Shown here: positions 1-7,701 of the stretch, in pieces | Position numbering within the stretch: the stretch's first letter is position 1 | How the letters are laid out: the number at the start of each line of letters is the position of its first letter | Notes under the pieces: model-generated | What the model was told of the DNA's origin: nothing | The model's database searches: none | What the model saw: the letters and a program-made list of their open reading frames with translations, nothing else | Source of the DNA: Bacillota bacterium | Lineage (GTDB): Bacteria; Bacillota; Limnochordia; DTU080 | Length of the DNA stretch: 32,359 nt | Direction of reading: 5' to 3' | NCBI GenBank assembly: GCA_012840225.1 | Contig: DULU01000083.1 | Location: 1-32,359 of the forward strand | Position numbers and translations under genes: made by a program

Positions 1-84
1 ATCAATTGGCTCCCCTCCATTCACCAACAACGATAGTAATACTATCTTAGTATATTCCTCCTCATCTGCAAACATGTGTTTCAT
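1..84 (-). CDS. Partial CDS, N-terminus of an unidentified protein running off the left edge
   Basis: Reading leftward from ATG at 84 there are 28 open codons to the window edge, beginning MKHMFADEEEYTKIVLLSLL. A good ribosome site (AGGGGAG) lies five bases upstream of the ATG on the minus strand. The fragment is too short to assign a family. It is transcribed divergently from the large gene starting at 436, so the region 85-435 would hold both promoters. Reality as a gene is supported only by the ribosome site and the open frame. Confidence 0.45.
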   Translation of the reverse strand, partial: MKHMFADEEEYTKIVLLSLLVNGGEPID

Positions 85-179
85 CTTTTCTCCCCTTACT
101 TCCGGTATATTTTTCGGGGAGATGCGGATGGACGGCCTGTTGTCGGGTGATGAGACCTCTATAGATGGGAAAATTTAAC

Positions 180-214
180 GCAAAGCAAAGCCGAGCAAAG
201 CTAAGCTAAGCAAG
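180..214. repeat. Pentanucleotide tandem repeat (GCAAA/GCTAA)
   Basis: Seven consecutive 5-bp units occur, read as GCAAA, GCAAA, GCCGA, GCAAA, GCTAA, GCTAA, GCAAG. They lie in the divergent intergenic region. The period is not a multiple of three and the block lies outside any supported gene. Confidence 0.7.
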
Positions 215-283
215 CCGAGCAGCAACGGCAGGAATAATTCAAGTGGTGGGGAATTCATTCTGACAATTATAAATGTATGTGAC

Positions 284-363
284 TCAGCGATTCAAACCGA
301 ATAAAAGGCGAGCAAAGCACGCCTAAGGTAATGGCGAGAAAAACAGGCCTTAGGTATGGCTGA
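284..363 (+). promoter_or_regulatory. Structured 5' leader, resembling a c-di-GMP-I (GEMM)-type aptamer
   Basis: A closing stem TCAGC (284-288) / GCTGA (359-363) encloses the ordered motifs CAAACC (293-298), GCAAAGC (312-318), CCTAAGG (322-328), CCTTAGG (348-354) and TATGG (355-359). CCTAAGG can pair either with CCTTAGG (7 bp) or, as in the 11-nt GAAA-tetraloop receptor, with TATGG. The order CAAACC, GCAAAGC, CUAAGG, UAUGG resembles the GEMM / c-di-GMP-I riboswitch consensus, but the 5' ACGCACAG block is only approximate and no clean GNRA loop is visible. Treat it as a candidate. It sits immediately upstream of a terminator-like hairpin, the usual riboswitch arrangement. Confidence 0.33.
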
Positions 364-370
364 AGGCATG

Positions 371-393
371 AAAGGAGGTAGATGCGCATCTGA
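371..393 (+). other. Ribosome site followed by a three-codon mini-ORF
   Basis: A consensus Shine-Dalgarno (AAAGGAGG, 371-378) is followed by ATG CGC ATC TGA at 382-393. It does not lead into the large downstream gene, whose start at 436 has no good ribosome site of its own. The SD-to-ATG spacing of three bases is short, so translation is uncertain. It could be a regulatory minimal ORF, or the SD could serve the 436 start if the intervening hairpin is folded out. Confidence 0.3.
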
Positions 394-432
394 GCCAGAG
401 GGATATATCTCTGGTGAAGCAGATGCGTTTTT
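385..432 (+). terminator. Terminator-like hairpin directly before the 436 start codon
   Basis: CGCATCTG (385-392) pairs perfectly with CAGATGCG (420-427). An inner stem CCAGAG (395-400) / CTCTGG (409-414) closes an 8-nt loop, and TTTTT follows at 428-432. This is the form of an intrinsic terminator, placed three bases before the ATG of the heparinase-like gene. With the aptamer-like fold upstream it would make an attenuator. Part of the first arm is also the mini-ORF. Confidence 0.55.
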
Positions 433-435
433 CCT

Positions 436-3400
436 ATGAAACCATTGAACAGAAGACCATGGTTGGAATTGCAAAAGCAAGAGGATCTAATTTTCCGGGA
501 ATCACGGCTTGTTCAGCAGCGCACGCCTTTATGCACTGCTAGTGAAGCGCAGGCGGTCGTTATCTATCCCGATAGCCCTGCCGGCCGACAGGCGGCGCTG
601 CAGCTGCAGGAAGAGGTAAAGAGCCTCAGTGGACTAATGCTGCCGATATGCCCGGCACCTAAATCCAGATGGGCTATGTTCCAGGAGAATCCGCTCGCCA
701 AATATGGATCTTTACCTATACCCACAGTGTATCAAGACCAGTTGCAGCCGGTCCTGGGGGATATGGCGAACAAGCATCTGATTCTATTGGGTAACCTGTC
801 GAACAATCCATATATAGCTTCTTTATATAGAGCATACCTGTGTCCCGTTGATAGCGAATATCCCGGCAGCGGCGGTGGCATCTATCTCCATTCCCTCCTC
901 GATCCTTGGGGGGATGGCCGGAACAGGATCATCGTCGGGGCGAGCAGTGAGGAAGATCTGTCTCAGGCCGTAACCAAAATGCTATCTTACCTGGAGAAAG
1001 ACCCGGTTGGGGTGGGGGTAGGATCAGGGGGAGGATCAGGAGTAGGGGCTGGAGTAGAGGCAGGAGTAGAGGCTGGGGTATATTTGCCGTATTTACATCA
1101 TGTAGAGATGGGCGCGGCCTTTTTGCGCAAATATCCCGACTATGCCCTCGCTCCGGATGAAGAATATGGGCAGCGGATCAGGCGGGAAGCCAACCATGCT
1201 TATGCCACCCGTGCCCACACCGGTATGACCAAATTTTTGACTCAGGCCGCCCTTATGTATCTGTTGACGGGGCATAGGCAGTATGCTCAAAGTTACCTGG
1301 ATATTTTCCAGGATATGGTAGAGGCGGTGGCGCACTGGGAAAAAGATGCTTGGGGACCATGGGGTTTCGACGCCGATTTTCAGGGGGCACAGATGGTGCA
1401 ATATTGGCATGCCATATCCGGCTCGCCCCTCTTCACAGATGAAGATCGTCTGAACATCGCCTCCCATCTGGTGGCCTATTTGGGTAACAGCGAGGAGCAT
1501 TGGCGGATGCACCGACCCAAGCGCCCCACACGTACCAGACAAAATCACTTCACTTTTGCCTCTTTAGGACTGTTGTTTGGGGCGCTTACCTTCGGTTGCT
1601 GTTACAAATATCCTGAGGCGGAGCGCTGGCTGTCTATGGCCGACGAATGTTTCCTGCCGCAGCTGGAGGTGCTTAAAGGTACCGAAGATTGTGAGAGCTA
1701 TGGTTGGTTGACCTTTACTCATGCTCTGACATATGCCTTGGTGCGTCCGGCGCTATTCTATTTCAGTAGTGGCACCTGCCGCCGTCTGTTGGAAAGAGGC
1801 ATCAATGCCATGGATAACTTGGGTTACCAGGTACCATATGGCGACACGGCGTCATATTACGGCAGCTTCAGTGAAAAGGCTTTCTGGCGCCCTGCGGCAT
1901 GGCTGTTGGCGGACCCGGCATTATATGAAATTATATATAAGAAGGATGAAGCCGAGAGCCGCATCAGGGATAGAGGACAGCGCTTCGTGGCGTATCGATA
2001 TGATTTGCCGCCAGCTCCCGCCCCCGCCCCCGCCTCCACCTCCACCTCAGCCTCCGCCCCGACTAAGGCCGCTCCGGCAAAAACGTCCCCCGCCAAGCTG
2101 AAGGTGGATAGCATAGATCCAGCCTATTACGATACGCATCCCGGAGGCACCATACCGATTGGAGCCGGCTTTGACAAGATCGCCATACGTTCAGGTTTTG
2201 ATGCAAATGAGCCTTATCTCTTGCTGGACGGGATCGGCAACGGCAGTCACGGCCACCGGGACACCAATGCTATTGTGCGCTTTACCAGCAAAAACCGTAT
2301 ATGGCTGGAGGATGCCGACTATCTAAAGGTGGCGGCCAACTTCCATAATGCTGTAATAGTGAAGAAGGAAGGAGAAGCAGGGATTTTGCCTCCTTACTCC
2401 CGGCTGGATGCGGTGCTTGAGGGCCGGCGGGTGGTGGCGGCGGCCAGTACGGCTGTTAATGTCAGGGATACAGACTGGACCCGTACGATAATGTGGGTAC
2501 AGGGGCTGGGATTTATGGTGGTGGATCGCATCACCGCCCTGAAAGCAGGAGACTACGATCTGAGCTGTTATTGGCGGACGGTGGGGTGCACACAATTAAT
2601 TGAGAACTTTTCCGCTCCCACTTCTTCTGCCTCCACACCCACTTCCTCCTCCTGGCAGATCACCATGGGCGACGAGGTGCTTGAGGTGGTGAGCGTTCCA
2701 CCTGAGCAGGGCAGATGGTCTTGTCTGGAGATGAGCGAACCTCATGCGCGTACCAATTGGCTGCAATATCCTTGGGCAGACTCAGTCGTGCATGTCCTGC
2801 GCCAAACCGTGACGGTCTCTCTGGATGCCGGCGAGGACTGTGTCTTCGTCAACTTTTTGGTGGATAAAGAGCAGGAGTTGGAGGTCGGTTACATCAGGCC
2901 GGGATTGATCAGAGGGAAAGTGAAAGGCAAAGGCTTTTTACTGGCTATTAATGCCGGCGGCTCGGGTTATAGCTCAGGCTATAGCTCGGGATCTGAGTCT
3001 GGATCTGGCTCGGGCTCCGGCCTGGGCTATGGCCTGGACTATGGCTTGGGCTGGGGCAAGGCACCCTTGGTGTATTATGACGAACTGGACTTACTGGTCT
3101 TGGGCAAAGCCGGCAGAGCCTCACTGATCTGGGAGCAAGATGAAGGTAATCTAATTCTCACCCCGGCAATCAATACGGCAGTCACCCCGGCAGCAACTCC
3201 AGCGACTATCCCGGCGGCCACCCCTTCCATCAGTTCGGGCAGTACTGCCGGCATAGAGGCGGAATGTCGCCGGTTGGCCGAAGAGTTGGCGAGGACATTA
3301 CAGCCGGGGACAAGGGCAGACCAGTGGCCGCCGGAGTCCATGTTGCCGCCGGAGTCCAGGTTGCTGACGGATTCAATGTTGCCGACAGAGCCGAGAGCTT

Positions 3401-4677
3401 TAGCACCGCTTCCTGTTGCTATCCCGGTTGATCAGCATCTGCAGATGGGAAAAATAGTGGCCGTGGCCTCGGTGGATGTGGATGGTGATGGAGTAGATGA
3501 AATAGTGGTCGGGACGGATCAGGGCTTTTTGTCGACATACAAGCATTGTAATAGCCATACCGACCATGAAAACGATGATAGCCCTCATGATCATGGTCCT
3601 GACGATAGTCATATTCATGATCGATATAATCTGCTCTGGCAGGCGAAGACGAAGGCTGCCGTGACAGCCATTGGCAGTGGCGATGTCGACGAGGACGGCC
3701 GAAGGGAGATTATTGCCGGGCAGGCAAAGGGCACAGTGGAGTTATTCGGGGCTGACGGCACCCGTCGCTGGACACAGGAATTCTTGCCGCATATGGGTCA
3801 TCCGGCCAATGTACGGCTGGCCTTTACCGGGCGCCTGCGACCCGCTGCACCTCCTGCCGTATTGATCGCCACCGAAAGCTGTCATATACATGCCTATAAC
3901 CATGCAGGCGAGGAACTCTGGCGGTATGAAGTGGTACATGCCGCCACCGCCGCCTGTGCTGCCGATATAGACGGCGATGGCTGCGACGAGGTGCTGGCGG
4001 CTTCAGAGTATTGGACGTGGCATTGCATAAAGGATGGCCGGGCGCTATATAAAGTGCACGGTATTAAGAGCACAGGTAGCTGGGCTGTCTGCAGTTTGCT
4101 ACAGCCGGGAGCCGCAGCCGGCGGAACAGGTAAAAGGCAGAGACTGGCTCTTTTCGGCGGCTGGGATGGACACCTGACAGCCTACAATGCCGACCGGGAG
4201 CAGGTGTGGGATGCCCCGCTCGGGGATATCATCGCCGGATTATGCAGTTTACCCTCCGCCGGTCGTCAAGGCGATGAAATTGGTACAGGCAGCGGCGATG
4301 GCGCTGACCATGGGAATGGCGTAGGCTGTGTTGCCGGCAACGGCGAGGATATGATGGCAGTCTGCCGCAACGGTGAGGATGTGGTGGCGGTTTGCCGCGA
4401 CGGCTATGTCTATCGTTATAGATATGACGGGCGGCAGCTCTGGCACCGCAGGTTGAATAAGCAGCTCGGCGCTGTGAAATGGTTGCCCTCGGCTCAACTG
4501 CTGGCTGTTTCCGCCGGGGAGGAAATCTACTGGCTATCTCCTGCCGAGGGAGAAGTGGTAGGCCGGACCATCTGTTCAGCCCCGGTTGTGGCGTTGCAAA
4601 TTCGGCAGATGCCAGATCATGAGGAGCTGTTGCTCTTGGATGCCGGCGGAAACCTGTACTTGGTGGATCCCAGGTAA
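436..4677 (+). CDS. Heparinase II/III-like protein with C-terminal FG-GAP/VCBS propeller
   Basis: The product has 1413 residues. The N-terminal part (about 35-500) looks like the helical toroid of heparinase II/III and alginate-lyase-like enzymes. The heparinase II/III motif SHGHRDTNAIVRF lies near residue 605 and begins the beta-sandwich part. From about residue 1000 there are FG-GAP/PQQ-type repeats with calcium-loop motifs, DVDGDGVDE near 1013, DVDEDGRRE near 1083 and DIDGDGCDE near 1177, and blades such as GWDGHLTAYN. No signal peptide is visible: the protein starts MKPLNRRPW and a stop lies in frame at 415-417, so ATG 436 is the only usable upstream start. A polysaccharide lyase or uronide-binding role is inferred. 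Tandem-repeat low-complexity inserts interrupt it at 1006-1080, 2008-2096, 2611-2653, 2955-3057, 3159-3234, 3325-3396 and 4342-4401, and a His/Asp-rich insert lies at 3544-3630. Confidence 0.85.
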   Translation: MKPLNRRPWLELQKQEDLIFRESRLVQQRTPLCTASEAQAVVIYPDSPAGRQAALQLQEEVKSLSGLMLPICPAPKSRWAMFQENPLAKYGSLPIPTVYQDQLQPVLGDMANKHLILLGNLSNNPYIASLYRAYLCPVDSEYPGSGGGIYLHSLLDPWGDGRNRIIVGASSEEDLSQAVTKMLSYLEKDPVGVGVGSGGGSGVGAGVEAGVEAGVYLPYLHHVEMGAAFLRKYPDYALAPDEEYGQRIRREANHAYATRAHTGMTKFLTQAALMYLLTGHRQYAQSYLDIFQDMVEAVAHWEKDAWGPWGFDADFQGAQMVQYWHAISGSPLFTDEDRLNIASHLVAYLGNSEEHWRMHRPKRPTRTRQNHFTFASLGLLFGALTFGCCYKYPEAERWLSMADECFLPQLEVLKGTEDCESYGWLTFTHALTYALVRPALFYFSSGTCRRLLERGINAMDNLGYQVPYGDTASYYGSFSEKAFWRPAAWLLADPALYEIIYKKDEAESRIRDRGQRFVAYRYDLPPAPAPAPASTSTSASAPTKAAPAKTSPAKLKVDSIDPAYYDTHPGGTIPIGAGFDKIAIRSGFDANEPYLLLDGIGNGSHGHRDTNAIVRFTSKNRIWLEDADYLKVAANFHNAVIVKKEGEAGILPPYSRLDAVLEGRRVVAAASTAVNVRDTDWTRTIMWVQGLGFMVVDRITALKAGDYDLSCYWRTVGCTQLIENFSAPTSSASTPTSSSWQITMGDEVLEVVSVPPEQGRWSCLEMSEPHARTNWLQYPWADSVVHVLRQTVTVSLDAGEDCVFVNFLVDKEQELEVGYIRPGLIRGKVKGKGFLLAINAGGSGYSSGYSSGSESGSGSGSGLGYGLDYGLGWGKAPLVYYDELDLLVLGKAGRASLIWEQDEGNLILTPAINTAVTPAATPATIPAATPSISSGSTAGIEAECRRLAEELARTLQPGTRADQWPPESMLPPESRLLTDSMLPTEPRALAPLPVAIPVDQHLQMGKIVAVASVDVDGDGVDEIVVGTDQGFLSTYKHCNSHTDHENDDSPHDHGPDDSHIHDRYNLLWQAKTKAAVTAIGSGDVDEDGRREIIAGQAKGTVELFGADGTRRWTQEFLPHMGHPANVRLAFTGRLRPAAPPAVLIATESCHIHAYNHAGEELWRYEVVHAATAACAADIDGDGCDEVLAASEYWTWHCIKDGRALYKVHGIKSTGSWAVCSLLQPGAAAGGTGKRQRLALFGGWDGHLTAYNADREQVWDAPLGDIIAGLCSLPSAGRQGDEIGTGSGDGADHGNGVGCVAGNGEDMMAVCRNGEDVVAVCRDGYVYRYRYDGRQLWHRRLNKQLGAVKWLPSAQLLAVSAGEEIYWLSPAEGEVVGRTICSAPVVALQIRQMPDHEELLLLDAGGNLYLVDPR
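1006..1080 (+). repeat. In-frame Gly/Val-rich hexanucleotide repeat
   Basis: Imperfect 6-bp units of the form GG-A/G-GT/GC encode alternating Gly-Val, Gly-Ser and Gly-Ala/Glu dipeptides at about residues 191-215 of the heparinase-like protein. It sits between two ordinary folded segments. Confidence 0.8.
2008..2096 (+). repeat. In-frame Ala-Pro / Ser-Thr / Ala-Lys repeat
   Basis: C-rich hexanucleotide units (GCCCCC, TCCACC, GCCTCC) encode Ala-Pro and then Ser-Thr dipeptides, followed by an Ala/Pro/Lys tract, around residues 525-554. This lies between the helical domain and the beta domain. Confidence 0.8.
2955..3057 (+). repeat. In-frame 12-bp repeats encoding GYSS/GSGS/GYGL tetrapeptides
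   Basis: About eight 12-bp units encode GYSS, GYSS, GSES, GSGS, GSGL, GYGL, DYGL, GWGK. The units grade from one motif to the next, as expected of slippage followed by divergence. Confidence 0.8.
3325..3396 (+). repeat. Four 18-bp in-frame tandem units
   Basis: Units start at 3325, 3343, 3361 and 3379, each resembling TTGCCGCCGGAGTCCATG. They encode variants of LPPESM in the linker before the FG-GAP propeller. The first two units are nearly identical. Confidence 0.8.
3544..3630 (+). other. His/Asp-rich insert in the first FG-GAP blade
   Basis: About 28 residues rich in His, Asp, Glu and Asn (for example PHDHGPDDSHIHD) interrupt the propeller between a calcium-loop strand and the next strand. 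Such composition could bind divalent metal, but that is inference; it may be just another low-complexity expansion. Confidence 0.5.
4342..4401 (+). repeat. 30-bp in-frame tandem duplication
   Basis: The units 4342-4371 and 4372-4401 encode GEDMMAVCRN and GEDVVAVCRD. They duplicate one beta-strand plus its turn inside the propeller. Confidence 0.75.
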
Positions 4678-4740
4678 CCTTACTGATATGAAGCCCGGCT
4701 AAATACTCGGAAAGTCAGAAAACTCAATAAAAAAGACCTG

Positions 4741-4791
4741 CACACCCCCGCCGGCTGATGCTTATTATATGCTGTCGGGGGTGTGGTTTTT
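4741..4791 (+). terminator. Intrinsic terminator after the heparinase-like gene
   Basis: CACACCCCCG (4741-4750) pairs perfectly with CGGGGGTGTG (4776-4785), followed by GTTTTT (4786-4791). It lies 63 bases past the stop at 4677. The ATG at 4769 is inside this hairpin, which argues against its use as a start for the next small gene. Confidence 0.85.
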
Positions 4792-4813
4792 GGGGTTAGA
4801 GGGGGTATTTTCG

Positions 4814-5002
4814 TTGGAGCGTAAGAGATGCCATGCCTGTGCCAAACTCAGCTACTCCATTAGCCGGGTGGGAGCCTGGATATGTCCGCATTGCGGTAAG
4901 GACCTTTCGGATCAACCGGTTTTGCCCCGTCATCCCAGCAGCCACTGGGTGCTGCCACTACGCCTGGGTCTCGGCGATGAGCTGTGGGCCAGCCGTAATT
5001 AA
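4814..5002 (+). CDS. Small zinc-ribbon protein
   Basis: The product has 62 residues and starts at TTG 4814, with AGAGGGGG about eight bases upstream. The frame is also open from ATG 4769, but that codon lies in a terminator stem. The sequence has a four-cysteine zinc ribbon near its N-terminus, CHAC then CPHC separated by 15 residues. The tail contains His and Pro residues and no recognised domain. It is a stand-alone Zn-binding protein of unknown partner, lying between the heparinase-like gene and the DUF3604 gene. The Cys spacing makes it a likely real gene, although it is short. Confidence 0.6.
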   Translation: MERKRCHACAKLSYSISRVGAWICPHCGKDLSDQPVLPRHPSSHWVLPLRLGLGDELWASRN

Positions 5003-5037
5003 AATGTATATATAGATTATAGACCGAGTTTTACGGC
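4992..5037 (+). other. Inverted repeat in the 137-bp gap before the DUF3604 gene
   Basis: GCCGTAA (4992-4998) pairs with TTACGGC (5031-5037) around an AT-rich loop. There is no T-run, so it is not a clear terminator. The first arm overlaps the end of the zinc-ribbon gene. Nothing else convincing was seen in 5003-5139. Confidence 0.3.
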
Positions 5038-5139
5038 AGGCTATACCTTCTTCGGATTCCATTAGATTAAGATTTGAAGGAGAAGCGCAAAAACAGCAGG
5101 AATAAAGGAAGGCAAAACGAGGAGATAGGAGTAAATTGC

Positions 5140-7686
5140 TTGCCTTCTGAACCTGTGAGATTTTATCCCGACGCTTATGAGCCGGGAGATTGGGATATAG
5201 ATGTGCAAATAGCATTTGTGCGCCGGGATGGGCGGCGTTGGCTCTACCCGGATTTACGATTGCCGGCGGGAGCTTGCGGCACCTGGGAGATAAAGCTGAC
5301 CAACAGGGCTCAATCTTTAATGCCGGGTGCCTGCGTGAGCATCCTGCGTTTTAACTGCCAATTTGCTTACACATTCCAGACCACGCATCCCCACCGCCGA
5401 GATTATTGCACCATCGAGAACACCGGTAGCGCCCGGTTGAGGCTGATCATTGCCAAGGATCAATTGCATCTGGCCACGATCATCGTAGAGGATGGGGTAT
5501 GGGCGGTTGGCGATACTATCACCCTCAGGCTCGGTGACCGCCGGCGGGGCAGTGTGGGTTCGGAGGTATTCTGGGCGGTGACGGAGGGGACGCTGCTGGT
5601 GGCCGTCTCACCTCAACCGGGGCATAAATTTCAGGGTGTGGCCGGTAATCCCTTCACTTTCCAGGTGGTGGCCGCCCAAGCCGCCCGCCTGCGGGTGTTG
5701 GGACCTACCGTGGCGGCAGTTGGTGTGCCTTTTGCCGTACATGTGAGTGTATATGATATCAACGGCAATCCGGCAGTCGATTTTGCCGGTACGGTGCGGC
5801 TGGCCTGCGATGAGGGGGCGGTCGAGGTTTTGGGGGAGGCTTCAGCTCCTGCTCCTGCTCCTGCCCCTGCCCCTGTCCCTGCCCCAGCCTCAGCCCAGTT
5901 CCCGTCACCGGCCCTGGTGGGCTTACCGTCGGAGATCACTTTTACTCTAGACGATGCCGGAGTGAAAGTGCTGAGCGAAGTGCGGGCTGTGAGGGAGGGC
6001 GTCTTTCGCCTGCGTGCCGTCAGCCCTGAACTCGGGGCGGTGGGCGACGGGCAGTTTAGCAATCCCATCGTGGTGCAGGAAAAGCCGCATCATTATATTT
6101 ACTGGGGCGACGTGCATGCTCATGGCTGGGGCGACTCCACCATGTATTTGATGCACCGGCGCACGGAGAAGCTTGATCCTTTGTCCAGGCATCGCCAGGG
6201 ACGATTATACGGCCGCTTCGATTTTGCTTTTCCCGGGGCTATGTCGATGCCGCAGCTGCAGGATGGCTCTGGGGCGGGAAATGTCGGAGCGAGAAGCGCC
6301 GGGGATGCAGGTGCCGGGGTTGTGAGCACCGGCGACAGCCATCCCGGCGAAATATGGCAGGCCTATCAGGAAGCCTGTCGCCTTCTTGATGCGCCGGGAG
6401 AATATGTGCCGTTTCTCTCATATGAAGCGCACCCGCCCTCGGGCGGTGACCGGCAGGTGATGTTCCGCCATTGGGAAAACGAGCCTCTGCCTCCGCCTAT
6501 GCGTGCTCCCATGGAAGAATTGGATAAGCATTATGCCGGGCGGGATGATGTCATATTACAGGTGCACATCGGCGGAGCGCCTCCCGAATGGGACGCTTAT
6601 CGTCCCGCCGGGCTGCGCATGGTTGAGGTAGTCTCAGGGTTCGGTGCTGCCGAATGGCTGTTGCAGCAAGCTCTCGCCCTCGGCTACCATCCGGCGGTCT
6701 GCGGAGCTTCCGACCTGCATCTGGGCCTGATGGGCGGCCCGAGGGCTGTGGAGCCGTTTAGAGGCCGGTTCGGCCAGAAGTATCCCATGTGCCAGCGGGA
6801 TGCCGCCTACGGCCAGGGACCGGTTACAGCCGTCATCGCTCCCAAGCTTGAGCGGGAGGCCCTGTGGCAGGCTATGAGGCAAAGGCTGACCTATGCCACG
6901 ACAGGAGCCCGTATCTTCCTCGCCGTCACCGCCAACGGTTATCCGATGGGTTCTGTAATACCACCGGAAAAAATGGGGGAGGCGGTGGAGGTGCGGATAG
7001 AATGCCACGGTACGGCGGAGGTCGACCGCATCGATCTCATCGTGGGGCGATATCAGGTGCGCTCCTGGCAACCCCACTCCCTGGACTGCAGCCTCACGGC
7101 GCTACTACGAGCCGCAGAGATCCCCGGCAACTGGCTATATGTGCGTGTGCACCAGCGGGATGGGGAGTATGCCTGGTCAACACCCATCTGGTTGGCCTTG
7201 GATATAGATAATGCCAAGGTTAATGACAAGATCAAGGCGCCGTTTCCGCTCTGGAACGAACCCGACCCGCTTTTTGGGTTTGGGCTGTCGGCGGCCAAGG
7301 GGACGACGAACGGCAAAGGCGCTGCCGCTGCTACATCTGCATCTGATGCTGTTACAGCCGCATCTGATGCTGCAACAGCTACCACCGCTACCACCGCTGC
7401 CACCGCTGCCGAAGCTTACCTCCCAGCCGTCCGAGCTTACCTGGAGCTGGAGGAGAATCCCCGGCTTTTTGCCGATATTACACCTGTGGCCATTGAACGG
7501 CTCTCAGCGGGCACCTGTGCACTTTTTTATTGTTATTACGGCGAAGAAAGGTTGCCCATGTCCATTCGCTGGTTTTTCGAGTTTGAGATACCGAGGATAC
7601 GCTTCGATTGGGGTGAGCGCGATTTCGGTGCCCGGGAGGAGGATCTCTTCGGTCCATACCTGAAAGCTAAATACAGCGGTGCTTAA
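5140..7686 (+). CDS. DUF3604 (PHP-like) metal-dependent hydrolase-like protein
   Basis: The start is taken as TTG 5140 (MPSEPVRFYPDAYEPG) because AGGAG at 5127-5131 is spaced eight bases away; a longer frame from TTG 5074 lacks a ribosome site. The product has about 848 residues. Residues 1-300 form a beta-rich N-terminal region with Ig-like segments. The DUF3604/PHP part then starts at YWGDVHAHGWGDS with metal-ligand candidates HAH, SYEAH, LQVHIGG and CGASDLHLG. The C-terminal beta region (YVRVHQRDGEYAWSTPIW) is typical of DUF3604. There is no signal peptide, so action is predicted in the cytoplasm. Substrate is unknown; glycan-utilisation loci often carry the family. Three low-complexity inserts interrupt it (5839-5910, 6265-6340, 7316-7415). 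A shorter paralogue is encoded at 11651. Confidence 0.8.
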   Translation: MPSEPVRFYPDAYEPGDWDIDVQIAFVRRDGRRWLYPDLRLPAGACGTWEIKLTNRAQSLMPGACVSILRFNCQFAYTFQTTHPHRRDYCTIENTGSARLRLIIAKDQLHLATIIVEDGVWAVGDTITLRLGDRRRGSVGSEVFWAVTEGTLLVAVSPQPGHKFQGVAGNPFTFQVVAAQAARLRVLGPTVAAVGVPFAVHVSVYDINGNPAVDFAGTVRLACDEGAVEVLGEASAPAPAPAPAPVPAPASAQFPSPALVGLPSEITFTLDDAGVKVLSEVRAVREGVFRLRAVSPELGAVGDGQFSNPIVVQEKPHHYIYWGDVHAHGWGDSTMYLMHRRTEKLDPLSRHRQGRLYGRFDFAFPGAMSMPQLQDGSGAGNVGARSAGDAGAGVVSTGDSHPGEIWQAYQEACRLLDAPGEYVPFLSYEAHPPSGGDRQVMFRHWENEPLPPPMRAPMEELDKHYAGRDDVILQVHIGGAPPEWDAYRPAGLRMVEVVSGFGAAEWLLQQALALGYHPAVCGASDLHLGLMGGPRAVEPFRGRFGQKYPMCQRDAAYGQGPVTAVIAPKLEREALWQAMRQRLTYATTGARIFLAVTANGYPMGSVIPPEKMGEAVEVRIECHGTAEVDRIDLIVGRYQVRSWQPHSLDCSLTALLRAAEIPGNWLYVRVHQRDGEYAWSTPIWLALDIDNAKVNDKIKAPFPLWNEPDPLFGFGLSAAKGTTNGKGAAAATSASDAVTAASDAATATTATTAATAAEAYLPAVRAYLELEENPRLFADITPVAIERLSAGTCALFYCYYGEERLPMSIRWFFEFEIPRIRFDWGERDFGAREEDLFGPYLKAKYSGA
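5839..5910 (+). repeat. In-frame Ala-Pro hexanucleotide repeat
   Basis: Units GCTCCT/GCCCCT/GTCCCT encode about ten Ala-Pro or Val-Pro dipeptides, inserted between beta-sandwich strands of the DUF3604 protein's N-terminal region. Confidence 0.85.
7316..7415 (+). repeat. In-frame 21-bp and 9-bp tandem repeats (Ala/Thr/Ser)
   Basis: Two 21-bp units (7339-7359 and 7360-7380, each starting GCATCTGATGCT) are followed by three 9-bp units at 7381, 7390 and 7399 (ACCACCGCT, ACCACCGCT, GCCACCGCT). They encode an Ala/Thr-rich tract near the C-terminus of the DUF3604 protein. Confidence 0.85.
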
Positions 7687-7701
7687 TTAGGTGCATTGGG
7701 G

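Noticed and set aside
140-165. TTGTCG/TATAGA promoter for the heparinase-like gene
   Set aside because: The spacer is only 14 bases, too short for a sigma-A promoter.
1857-2114. Minus-strand open frame rich in Ala/Gly/Val opposite the heparinase-like gene
   Set aside because: It is the antisense reading of the C-rich repeat, with no ribosome site and no recognisable domain.
2955-3396. CRISPR-like or regularly spaced repeats
   Set aside because: The units are contiguous, in frame and degenerate, with no unique spacers; they are protein-coding tandem repeats.
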